A stretch of 36,505 nt of DNA from contig DATCJR010000038.1 in assembly GCA_036562685.1 (NCBI GenBank), positions 1-36,505 on the forward strand. Direction: 5' to 3'. A program made the position numbers and the translations under genes. A model generated the notes under the pieces. That model was given only the letters and a program-made list of their open reading frames with translations, searched no databases and was not told the origin of the DNA. Source of the stretch: Clostridia bacterium (GTDB lineage: Bacteria > Bacillota > Clostridia > Christensenellales > DUVY01). Of this stretch, positions 24,584 to 31,658 are shown one piece after another; the first letter of the stretch is position 1, and each line of letters begins with the position of its first letter.

Positions 24584-26734
24584 ATGAAAAAGGTTTATAA
24601 AATTACTGAAATAGACTGTGCTGTATGTGCAGGCAAAGTAGAACAAGAACTAAAAAAACTCAAAGAGTTAAAAAATGTGTCTTATAATTTTCCCGCTCAA
24701 AAACTGTTCTTTGAATATGATGATAATCTTGACCAAAAGGAAATATTTCATTTAATCTCCAAAACAGTAAAAACATTAGAACCGCAAGCTGTTATACAAG
24801 ACACCGAGGCAAAAAAACAAGACGCGATAGAGACAAAAAAACACATTTTCTCTTTGGACAATTTTATTAAGCTGATAGGCTTAGTTTTCTTAATCGTTTG
24901 GTTTGCTTTTGAACTTAGCGGTTTTTTGGATGGAATATATCTGATTATTGGATATCTTATAGCATATCTTATGATTTCTTACAATGTGTTGTATAAGTTT
25001 TTCAAAAACCTGTTTAGGTTAAGGCTTTTTGATGAAAACTTTCTTATGACGATCGCTACTATAGGCGCATTTATACTGGGAGAATATTTTGAAGGCGTAA
25101 CTATAATGCTTTTTTATCAAATAGGTGAGTTTCTGCAGGATTTGGCTGTAAATAAAAGCCGAGATCATATAAAATCACTTATCGGAAATCATGAACACGT
25201 TATAACGTTTTTTGACCAAAATAACAATACGCAAACCACACATCCAGACAATATAAAAGTTGGAGACAAAATATTGCTAAAAGCAGGCGAAATGGCGGCT
25301 TTAGACGGTGTTGTAGTCGAAGGAACAAGTACACTCGATACTTCTTCCCTGACAGGAGAAAGTTTGCCAAAAACCGTTATTCCAGGGGATGAAATACTTT
25401 CTGGCAGCATTAATCTGCAAAACTCTCTGACAGTAAGCGTGACGCGGCTTTATAAAGAAAGTACGGCATCCAAAATTATGGAGCTTGTGGAAAAAGCTTC
25501 TTCAAAAAAATCTAAAAGCGAACAGTTTATAACCAAGTTTTCTAGAGTTTATACACCTGTGGTAGTTGGCATTGCCTTGATTATAGGACTTATAATTCCG
25601 CATATTATGCAAATGAATGCATCAATGTGGGGTACTTGGGCAAAAACAGCATTGACATTTTTGATCGTGTCTTGTCCTTGTGCGCTTGTGCTTTCTATTC
25701 CTGTAAGCTATTTTTGCGGAATAGGAGCAGCATCCAGAAACGGCGTTTTATTTAAAGGCACTGACTATCTAGAAAAGTTATCACAAATTGACACATTTAT
25801 TTTTGATAAAACCGGCACTTTGACAACTGGCGTTTTTGAAGTAAGTCAAATTATCCCTTCAAAAAATTATTCACAAGACGATGTAATAACAACAGCTGCA
25901 TACGCCGAAAGTTACAGTTCGCATCCGCTTGCTCGCGCTGTTATGAGAAAAGTCAATCAAAATATTGATCTTTCCAAGATCTCTGAACACAAAAGTTTTG
26001 TAGGCTTAGGCGTTAAAGCGGTGATTGATAATCATATTCATTTTGCTGGAAATTATGATTTTCTTGTTAATAACGGAGTTACTCCGGATCAAAAGCTCAA
26101 TGGTTCGGTTATATATGTTGCTAAAGATAATAAGTACATTGGAGCGGTTTTGTTACAAGACACAGTAAAGCCTGAAGCAAAAGAAAGCATAAAAGAACTA
26201 AAAAATTTAGGCATAAAGCAAACAGTCATGGTAACAGGGGATAACGCGGAAGTCGCTTTGAGGGTATCCGATTTGACAGGACTTGACGAATATCATGCTC
26301 AATGCTTGCCTGAAGACAAACTCAATATTGTTGAAGGTTATATAGAAAAAGGTAAAAAGACAGCTTTTGTGGGCGAGGGCATAAACGATGTCTTAGCAAT
26401 TTCGAGAGCTGATATAGGAATATCAATGGGCGCATTGGGAAGCGACGTTTCTATGGAATCATCCGATATGGTAATAATGACAGATGAACTATCCAAGCTT
26501 CCTCAAATGATTTCATTATCCAAATACACTAAATTCATAGTTTTGCTTAATATTATCTTAGTGCTTGCAGTAAAGCTTACGATAATGTTTATAAACTTTA
26601 TACCTCAATTACAATCCTTATTGCTCGCAGAATTGGCCGATGTAGGAATTGCTCTTGTTGCGGTCATGATAGCACAAACAATATTAAAGTTTGGAAAAAA
26701 GAAAATAAAAATACAAAAAGAAAAACACAACTAA
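24584..26734 (+). CDS. Zinc/cadmium-type P1B ATPase
   Basis: A 716-residue heavy-metal export pump. One N-terminal HMA domain carries D-C-A-V-C (Cys12, Cys15). The actuator domain has the TGES loop, the membrane metal site is CPC in VSCPCALVLSIP, and the phosphorylated Asp is in DKTGTL. The nucleotide domain has S-S-H-P-L-A and T-G-D-N. The last helix pair has K-L-T-I-M-F and A-D-V-G-I-A, the Lys and Asp of zinc-type (P1B-2) pumps. The hinge motif reads GEGIND instead of the usual GDGIND. It lies 18 bp after the ArsR-type repressor and is followed by a strong terminator. Likely exports Zn, Cd or Pb; the exact metal is not certain. Confidence 0.92.
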   Translation: MKKVYKITEIDCAVCAGKVEQELKKLKELKNVSYNFPAQKLFFEYDDNLDQKEIFHLISKTVKTLEPQAVIQDTEAKKQDAIETKKHIFSLDNFIKLIGLVFLIVWFAFELSGFLDGIYLIIGYLIAYLMISYNVLYKFFKNLFRLRLFDENFLMTIATIGAFILGEYFEGVTIMLFYQIGEFLQDLAVNKSRDHIKSLIGNHEHVITFFDQNNNTQTTHPDNIKVGDKILLKAGEMAALDGVVVEGTSTLDTSSLTGESLPKTVIPGDEILSGSINLQNSLTVSVTRLYKESTASKIMELVEKASSKKSKSEQFITKFSRVYTPVVVGIALIIGLIIPHIMQMNASMWGTWAKTALTFLIVSCPCALVLSIPVSYFCGIGAASRNGVLFKGTDYLEKLSQIDTFIFDKTGTLTTGVFEVSQIIPSKNYSQDDVITTAAYAESYSSHPLARAVMRKVNQNIDLSKISEHKSFVGLGVKAVIDNHIHFAGNYDFLVNNGVTPDQKLNGSVIYVAKDNKYIGAVLLQDTVKPEAKESIKELKNLGIKQTVMVTGDNAEVALRVSDLTGLDEYHAQCLPEDKLNIVEGYIEKGKKTAFVGEGINDVLAISRADIGISMGALGSDVSMESSDMVIMTDELSKLPQMISLSKYTKFIVLLNIILVLAVKLTIMFINFIPQLQSLLLAELADVGIALVAVMIAQTILKFGKKKIKIQKEKHN

Positions 26735-26738
26735 CAAA

Positions 26739-26765
26739 AAACCCCTTACAAAATGTAAGGGGTTT
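26739..26765. terminator. Bidirectional terminator between the P1B ATPase and lipoprotein genes
   Basis: AAACCCCTTACA (26739-26750) pairs perfectly with TGTAAGGGGTTT (26754-26765) over a 3-nt loop, with T runs on both strands. It separates two convergent genes. Confidence 0.85.
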
Positions 26766-26785
26766 AATTTTTTTTATAATTTTAC

Positions 26786-28396
26786 TTATTCTTCATCAGG
26801 ATCGGGATAATCTTTTTTATCAAGCTTGCCCAAATCCCATTCTTTATTATTGGAAGCTTTTAGATTTTGTAATCTTAGATATTCTGATGTTTTAGCCAGC
26901 ATAGGAACCATTTCTTTATTGTCATTTTCTATGCTTTCTGCTATTTCGTTATAAGAAGAAAGATAAAAAACATAACCGCCCGCAACATCAATTCCTAAGA
27001 AATCAATTTTAATATTATAATGTGTAATAGCCTTGTATTCGCCAGTAAAATAATTTATTTTATATAATTTTCCTGTTGTAACATCAGAACTTGAATCTGA
27101 ATTTGAATCTGAAGAAGTATATTCCAGATAATAAGCATCATTATCAACAACTTTTAATAATTTTGTTTTTATGCTTAAAAGTGTTGAATATGTGCTTTTT
27201 CCATATGAATATCTGTTGGTAGCTGAACCAGTTACAGCTAATGCAACAAAGTCTTCAGTGCTTCTATTATACACGATTCCAAAGACAGCATCAGGTGCAT
27301 CATTTACTTTTTCAGAAAATACTTCTATAGGATTGGGCTCATAATTTTCAGAACTATAACCTACAAAACTTTGAGCATGATATGTTTTGTTTACAGAATC
27401 TTGAGTAAAGTAGAACAAATAGCCTTGAGATACTTTGTCCAGAGTATATGTTGTTTTGGTAAGAATCTTATTTCTTTCATTACCGTTAGGTCTTACTCTT
27501 TCAACTATATTTCCCGAAGTTTCTTCAGTATCATATTTTTTATCAATCTCTCTTGTATAATAAATATAATCTTCAGGCATATCTTGAGACATACCAGGGT
27601 AATAAACATCTTTTTGAGGCAATATTGCGCTTGTTACATCTTCTGCCAAAACTGTTTCTTTATAAACCTTTTTGGATGTAACTCTTACACTGTATATTTT
27701 CTTTTGACTTGCTTCATAAACAACTACATATACCGAATCACCAAACTTATAATATCCATAAACAGGCTTTGCGGATGTATCTTTAGAACGATACAAAAAT
27801 TGAGTTTGCTTTCCGTCAACTCTTGTCCTATAAAAGTCAACTAGGTTATATTGAATATTTCCCTTTTTATCCTTTAATGTAGTAGGGGAAGTATAATAGA
27901 TATAATCATCAATGATATAAATCCCGCCGTTGATATATCCACCGTTTGTTACAAGCTTAGACACAACGGGTTTAACAACAATTTGATCTATTTCTTGTTC
28001 TTCATCATTTTCATCTTCGTAAGTTCTTTTTTCTGTTATAAAACCGCTAAACTCATCGTTAAACTCATTATCGCTGTTATCATAAGTGGTGTAAGTACCG
28101 TAATAATCAGTTACTTCTTTTTGAGAGCCTTCAGTAAGTTTAGCATAATAAATTCCGCCTTTTACTACATCACCCCAAACATTATTTTTTCCGGTGGTGT
28201 CTGCAATAGCTTTATAACCATTAATAAAATAAATAAAATCACCCCATTGAACAGCCATACCGCCATTGCTGGTAACAGCATATTTATTGTCAGGAGTTTC
28301 ATTAACATCTATTGAAGGATAACGTCCACCGCATCCTGCTAATGCGCCGAACATCATTATAAAGGCAATAAAAACAACAAAAATTTTTTTCTTCAT
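26786..28396 (-). CDS. Large lipoprotein, unknown, probably beta-propeller-like
   Basis: A 536-residue protein with a lipoprotein signal peptide: basic start MKKK, hydrophobic core, lipobox L-A-G-C with Cys22 as the predicted lipidated residue. The mature part is rich in Tyr, Ser, Asp and aromatic beta-strand repeats such as I-Y-Y-A, Y-I-Y-Y-T, V-Y-V-V-V, Y-Y-L-E and Y-V-F-Y-L, spaced as in beta-propellers (DUF5050-like sets), but I cannot place it in a named family. The C-terminus is acidic. I chose ATG 28396 because it starts the signal peptide and follows GGTGG; the frame is open ten codons upstream. It has a strong own promoter and is exported to the outer face of the membrane. Confidence 0.72.
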   Translation of the reverse strand: MKKKIFVVFIAFIMMFGALAGCGGRYPSIDVNETPDNKYAVTSNGGMAVQWGDFIYFINGYKAIADTTGKNNVWGDVVKGGIYYAKLTEGSQKEVTDYYGTYTTYDNSDNEFNDEFSGFITEKRTYEDENDEEQEIDQIVVKPVVSKLVTNGGYINGGIYIIDDYIYYTSPTTLKDKKGNIQYNLVDFYRTRVDGKQTQFLYRSKDTSAKPVYGYYKFGDSVYVVVYEASQKKIYSVRVTSKKVYKETVLAEDVTSAILPQKDVYYPGMSQDMPEDYIYYTREIDKKYDTEETSGNIVERVRPNGNERNKILTKTTYTLDKVSQGYLFYFTQDSVNKTYHAQSFVGYSSENYEPNPIEVFSEKVNDAPDAVFGIVYNRSTEDFVALAVTGSATNRYSYGKSTYSTLLSIKTKLLKVVDNDAYYLEYTSSDSNSDSSSDVTTGKLYKINYFTGEYKAITHYNIKIDFLGIDVAGGYVFYLSSYNEIAESIENDNKEMVPMLAKTSEYLRLQNLKASNNKEWDLGKLDKKDYPDPDEE

Positions 28397-28464
28397 TTTG
28401 TCCACCATATGGTAAAATCTAAACACCTTATCATAAAAATAAATTTTAAAATGCGGTACAATAA

Positions 28465-28493
28465 ATTATACATAAGCATTCCCCAATAGTCAA
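28465..28493 (-). promoter_or_regulatory. SigA promoter of the lipoprotein gene
   Basis: On the minus strand TTGACT (28493-28488), 17 bp, TATAAT (28470-28465). The spacer contains TATG just before the -10 hexamer. The predicted leader is about 60 nt. Confidence 0.78.
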
Positions 28494-28558
28494 ACAAAAT
28501 ACGACTTTAACCATCTTAGTCACAAAAATCATAATATATATAATAAAGGAGAAAGCTT

Positions 28559-28732
28559 ATGGAAAATAAAGATACTATTAAAATAACCAAAATGTCTGAT
28601 TATGATAAAGAGCAGATCTTAAAAGAAATGAAAATAACAGATCCTTTTTATGATAAACCTACATATTATAATGACATTTTGACAAGACATATTCGACTTT
28701 CAAAACATATTAAAAAAAATTATACACAGTGA
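28559..28732 (+). CDS. 57-residue protein beside oriC, unknown
   Basis: A small, charged protein starting MENKDTIKITKMSDYDKEQI and ending in a basic stretch rich in His, Lys and Tyr (TRHIRLSKHIKKNYTQ). I do not recognise it. A clear AAAGGAG lies at good spacing before ATG 28559, and codon use is like the neighbours, so it is probably real. Its last codons overlap a DnaA-box-like TTATACACA (28720-28728), placing it at the left border of the likely origin. No membrane segment or signal peptide. Confidence 0.6.
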   Translation: MENKDTIKITKMSDYDKEQILKEMKITDPFYDKPTYYNDILTRHIRLSKHIKKNYTQ

Positions 28733-29079
28733 AATTTAAATTTTAGTTTCTTTCTATATGTTTATATTTTTTTAAATAGTAGCGTTAGTAATAGATGGGA
28801 GTTAAATTGTGGATAAATAGAGTAGAACACAAAATCGTCAAAAACATATATTCAAAAACCCTTTATATTGTATTTTATAATCTTATATTGTTGTTGAAAA
28901 CTTATCAAGATTATTTAACACATTCAAAAAAGTTATCAACAGAGTTTTCAAAAGGTTAACAACTTTTCAATTTTAAATTTCAATTCAAAATTAATTTTTG
29001 CGCAAAAAGTGTTTTCAAAATCTAATTAATTAACAATTATACACATTTTCACTCACATTTTATACAGCTTTGTGGATAA
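28720..29079. other. Likely replication origin (oriC): DnaA-box cluster
   Basis: This stretch holds two perfect DnaA boxes on the minus strand (TGTGGATAA at 28808-28816 and 29071-29079) and three plus-strand boxes with one mismatch: TTATACACA 28720-28728, TTATCAACA 28933-28941 and TTATACACA 29037-29045. Between and beside them the DNA is very AT-rich, for example around 28970-29035, suitable for a melting region. It fills the 444-bp gap (28733-29176) between the 57-residue ORF and parB, with no other ORF. parB and parS adjacent, and gyrBA, mnmG-rsmG and dnaA within 15 kb, fit an origin. Functional proof is lacking. Confidence 0.78.
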
Positions 29080-29123
29080 ATTTTTAATTATGTTATCATA
29101 ACTAATGATTTATATAATTTAAA

Positions 29124-29152
29124 TTGAAAAATACCTGTATATATGATAAAAT
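29124..29152 (+). promoter_or_regulatory. Promoter of parB
   Basis: TTGAAA (29124-29129), 17 bp, TAAAAT (29147-29152). GAGGAG follows as ribosome binding site. parB therefore has its own promoter and does not depend on parA transcription. Confidence 0.68.
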
Positions 29153-29176
29153 ATAAAAAAAACAGAGGAGACTGTT

Positions 29177-30055
29177 ATGGCAATAAAAAGGGGTTTGGGC
29201 AGAGGACTTGATTCGTTGTTTGGAGATAACGATTATGCCAACAAAATGCAGACTGTTGAAGTAATAGAACAAGAAAGTGAAGTTGAAATTGATAAGATAT
29301 TTCCTAACCCTAATCAGCCTAGAAAAACTTTTGATGAGCAGGCTCTTAATGAACTTGCTGATTCTATAAAAATTCATGGCGTTATACAGCCTCTCATTGT
29401 TACAAAAAGAGATGACAGATATATGATAATCGCAGGAGAACGCAGATGGCGAGCTTCCAAAATTGCTGGTCTGTTAAAAGTTCCGGCTATCATAAAAGAT
29501 TATTCTGATCAAAAAGTAAGCGAAATTTCTTTGATTGAAAACTTACAAAGAGAAGATCTCAATCCTATAGAAGCAGCAAAAGCAATAAAGCAATTAATGA
29601 ATGAATATAACTACACTCAAGAAAAAGTTGCAGAAAGATTGGGTAAAAGCCGTCCTGCTATAACAAATACTTTAAGACTTCTAACTCTTAACAAAGAGAT
29701 AATAGATATGATTTTGAAGGGAAGTCTTAGTGCAGGTCACGCACGCGCACTTTTAGCAATAGAAGATCAAGAAGGACAGCTCAAGCTAGCCAAAATTGCA
29801 GTTGAAAAGCAAATGTCGGTTAGAGATCTTGAAAGTGCGGTAAAAAAGTATTTAGCGCCCAAACCTGAACCTAAACCTGCACCTGAACAGAGTTTAGAAT
29901 TAAAAGAACTTATATATGATATGCAAAGAGTTTTTGCAACCAAAGTTACAGCTATAGGAAACGATGCAAAAGGTAGAATATATATAGATTATTTTTCAAG
30001 AGACGATCTTGAAAGAATATGCGAACTGATAGAAGATTTAAAAAAGAAGATATAA
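29177..30055 (+). CDS. parB: Chromosome-partitioning protein ParB (Spo0J)
   Basis: A 292-residue CTP-dependent DNA clamp that loads at parS and spreads. The N-terminus (KRGLGRGLDSLFG) is the ParA-interacting peptide. The CTPase/ParB domain has I-F-P-N-P-N-Q-P-R, then IIAGERRWRASKIAGL (the GERR motif), then LIENLQREDLNPIEAA. The helix-turn-helix reads YTQEKVAERLGKSRPAITNTLRLLTL at about residues 151-176. A Pro-rich linker and the C-terminal dimerisation domain follow. A perfect parS lies just behind the stop codon. Close to ParB rather than Noc, since the canonical parS is present. Unusually, it is not next to parA. Confidence 0.95.
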   Translation: MAIKRGLGRGLDSLFGDNDYANKMQTVEVIEQESEVEIDKIFPNPNQPRKTFDEQALNELADSIKIHGVIQPLIVTKRDDRYMIIAGERRWRASKIAGLLKVPAIIKDYSDQKVSEISLIENLQREDLNPIEAAKAIKQLMNEYNYTQEKVAERLGKSRPAITNTLRLLTLNKEIIDMILKGSLSAGHARALLAIEDQEGQLKLAKIAVEKQMSVRDLESAVKKYLAPKPEPKPAPEQSLELKELIYDMQRVFATKVTAIGNDAKGRIYIDYFSRDDLERICELIEDLKKKI

Positions 30056-30058
30056 AAG

Positions 30059-30088
30059 AAAAAAATGTTTCACGTGAAACATTTTTTT
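30059..30088. terminator. parS site inside a 30-bp perfect palindrome, terminator-like
   Basis: The 16-bp parS TGTTTCACGTGAAACA occupies 30066-30081 and matches the consensus completely. Seven A residues precede it and seven T residues follow, so the palindrome extends to 30 bp without a mismatch. It begins 4 bp after the parB stop. As RNA, it forms a stem with a 4-nt loop followed by a U run, on either strand, so it may act as the intrinsic terminator for parB as well as the ParB-loading site. Confidence 0.85.
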
Positions 30089-30119
30089 AATCGTTTTTTA
30101 ATCGATATCTAATTATTGG

Positions 30120-30698
30120 TTAATTGACCGCTGATATAATGTTATTGTCGGAAGCGGAATTGTATATTTTTTGCAGACTTATGTGAACTCTGATGCTTTT
30201 GTTGACAGCCTGAGCAATCTTATCAGCAAGTTTATATACAAATCCTAACTTAGCAGTTTGAAAATTATTAGAACTATTGGAAGCAACACAAGCTGAGATT
30301 CCCAAAGAACCGGCTTTTGGCAGCTTATGACCGACAAAAGAGCCAGGATAAATACCCGATGTTAGCTTGATTGTTCCGATATCTTCTGGATTTCCTATGC
30401 TGGCATCAATAGCCCAAATTTTTTGGTTTGGATGGCGTATCTTGATAAAGTCTAATGTTGTTTGAAGATTTTGAGCTGTAACTGGAAGATTTAGCGTACC
30501 ATAGACATAACAAGGTGTGTTATAAATATTTACAAGAAGATGGCCGCATAATGGACCTAAGCAGTCACCAGTTATACGATCGCTGCCTATACATAAAATA
30601 ACAGGCAATGTTTTAAAAAGCCTAAGCTTTTTTAAAAGCATGTCAGCTAGACTTGTGTAATCTGATTCAAAAGAAAATGCAGTCGTTTTCATAAACAT
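30120..30698 (-). CDS. yyaC: Spore protease YyaC family (DUF1256)
   Basis: A 192-residue protein of the YyaC/DUF1256 family, related to the germination protease Gpr fold. The motif CIGSDRITGDCLGPLCGHLL (about residues 36-55) is the family signature, followed by the A-I-D-A-S-I-G segment and the P-G-S-F-V-G-H-K-L-P loop. YyaC is a forespore protein in Bacillus, with a role in spore protein processing not well defined. The frame is open far upstream, but a -10 box (TATACT, 30709-30704 on the minus strand) puts the start at ATG 30698 or 30692, with no ribosome binding site. It separates parB and parA and is divergent from cvpA. Confidence 0.83.
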   Translation of the reverse strand: MFMKTTAFSFESDYTSLADMLLKKLRLFKTLPVILCIGSDRITGDCLGPLCGHLLVNIYNTPCYVYGTLNLPVTAQNLQTTLDFIKIRHPNQKIWAIDASIGNPEDIGTIKLTSGIYPGSFVGHKLPKAGSLGISACVASNSSNNFQTAKLGFVYKLADKIAQAVNKSIRVHISLQKIYNSASDNNIISAVN

Positions 30699-30724
30699 TA
30701 GATAGTATAATAAATTTGATATAA

Positions 30725-30737
30725 GGGAATTATTCCC
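30725..30737. promoter_or_regulatory. Palindrome between divergent yyaC and cvpA
   Basis: GGGAAT-T-ATTCCC is a perfect palindrome with 6-bp arms around one base. It lies in the short divergent intergenic region, about where -35 elements of both genes would be. It looks like a repressor operator; the regulator is unknown. Confidence 0.5.
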
Positions 30738-30784
30738 ACATAGATAAAAAAAATACGTTAGATTAGGGCAAAAGGAGGCTTCTA

Positions 30785-31522
30785 ATGGCGCTAGCAATTG
30801 ACGGTATAGTAATTGGCATATTATTGATTTTCACGCTTTACGGGGCGTATAAAGGCGCTTTAAAGTCAATAACCTCATTATTTGGTACAGCAATATCGTT
30901 AGTAATAGCTGTTTTGGTGGTATATTTTCTTGGAAATAAGGTTTATGAAATTGCGTTTATAAACAATTTGTTTGCTGCTGACAATGGCAGTCTTGCTTCA
31001 TTTTTTTCATCAAAATTACCTGACTTTAACGGAGTAACGATAGGAGCTACACAGCAAGAAATTAATGAAGCAATTGGCGGATTGTGGAGTGTAATCGTTC
31101 CGCTGTTGACCAAGGTTATTAGTAAAATGACAGGCGGTGCTTATCAAGGGCAAACGATAAATTATGCATTAGGCAGGTTCTTAGCTCAAGTTGTATTCTA
31201 TATACTTCTAGCTTTGGTAGTGTTCTTGATCTTAAGAATAATTATAAGATCATTAGAAAAGTTGATTGACAAGATCAAAGGGCAAAAGACGATCAATGAT
31301 ATTGATAAATTCTTTGGATTGTTTATAGGATTTATAAAAGGCGCTGTTACAGTTTCTTTATTATTGATTGTGTTTGGATTTATACTCAATTTGTCATTTA
31401 TGGCGCCTGTAAAAGCAGCGTTTGAACAAACTTATGTTGCTAAAGAACTTAGCAAAATAGTTTTTGAAATAGTAAATAAAATATTTAATAATCCTAAGTT
31501 TTTGGGTGGACTAACCGGCTAG
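30785..31522 (+). CDS. CvpA-family membrane protein
   Basis: A 245-residue membrane protein of the CvpA family. It begins with the family pattern D-G-I-V-I-G-I-L-L-I-F-T-L-Y-G-A-Y-K-G-A-L-K and has four hydrophobic segments (about residues 5-22, 28-49, 135-155 and 175-205), with a larger loop between the second and third that is probably extracytoplasmic. Family members are linked to colicin V production in E. coli and to envelope functions elsewhere; the molecular role is not clear. AAAGGAGG precedes ATG 30785 as a strong ribosome binding site. It is divergent from yyaC and convergent with parA. Confidence 0.8.
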   Translation: MALAIDGIVIGILLIFTLYGAYKGALKSITSLFGTAISLVIAVLVVYFLGNKVYEIAFINNLFAADNGSLASFFSSKLPDFNGVTIGATQQEINEAIGGLWSVIVPLLTKVISKMTGGAYQGQTINYALGRFLAQVVFYILLALVVFLILRIIIRSLEKLIDKIKGQKTINDIDKFFGLFIGFIKGAVTVSLLLIVFGFILNLSFMAPVKAAFEQTYVAKELSKIVFEIVNKIFNNPKFLGGLTG

Positions 31523-31541
31523 ACTTATTTGGATGTTAATT

Positions 31542-31581
31542 AAAAAAAGGCCGCTGTCTTAATAACAGCGGCCTTTTTTTT
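31542..31581. terminator. Bidirectional terminator between cvpA and parA
   Basis: A run of A residues, GGCCGCTGT (31549-31557), a short loop, ACAGCGGCC (31565-31573) and a run of T residues: a GC-rich perfect stem with T runs on both strands. Confidence 0.88.
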
Positions 31582-31648
31582 ATGTTATACATTAATAAAG
31601 GACATCAATAAAAATATGTTATACATTAATAAAGGACATCAATAAAAA
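31581..31648. repeat. Perfect tandem duplication of a 34-bp unit
   Basis: Two identical 34-bp units lie head to tail, 31581-31614 and 31615-31648. Each begins TATGTTATACATTAATAAAG and ends in an A run. They fill the space between the bidirectional terminator and the parA stop. No ORF or known motif is visible in the unit. A recent slippage duplication is the simplest reading. Confidence 0.85.
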
Positions 31649-31658
31649 GCTGTAAATT

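Noticed and set aside
27371-27844. 157-codon open frame opposite the lipoprotein gene
   Set aside because: Phe/Ile/Cys-rich shadow of Tyr/Asp-rich coding sequence, without a start signal.
28733-29176. Possible further genes or a structured RNA in the oriC gap
   Set aside because: No ORF with a ribosome binding site and no GC-rich stems; DnaA boxes explain the region.
30699-30797. 33-codon N-terminal extension of YyaC
   Set aside because: It would run through the divergent promoter region and into the start of cvpA; the sequence is not YyaC-like.
31581-31648. CRISPR-like repeat
   Set aside because: Only two direct copies with no spacer between them; a tandem duplication, not an array.
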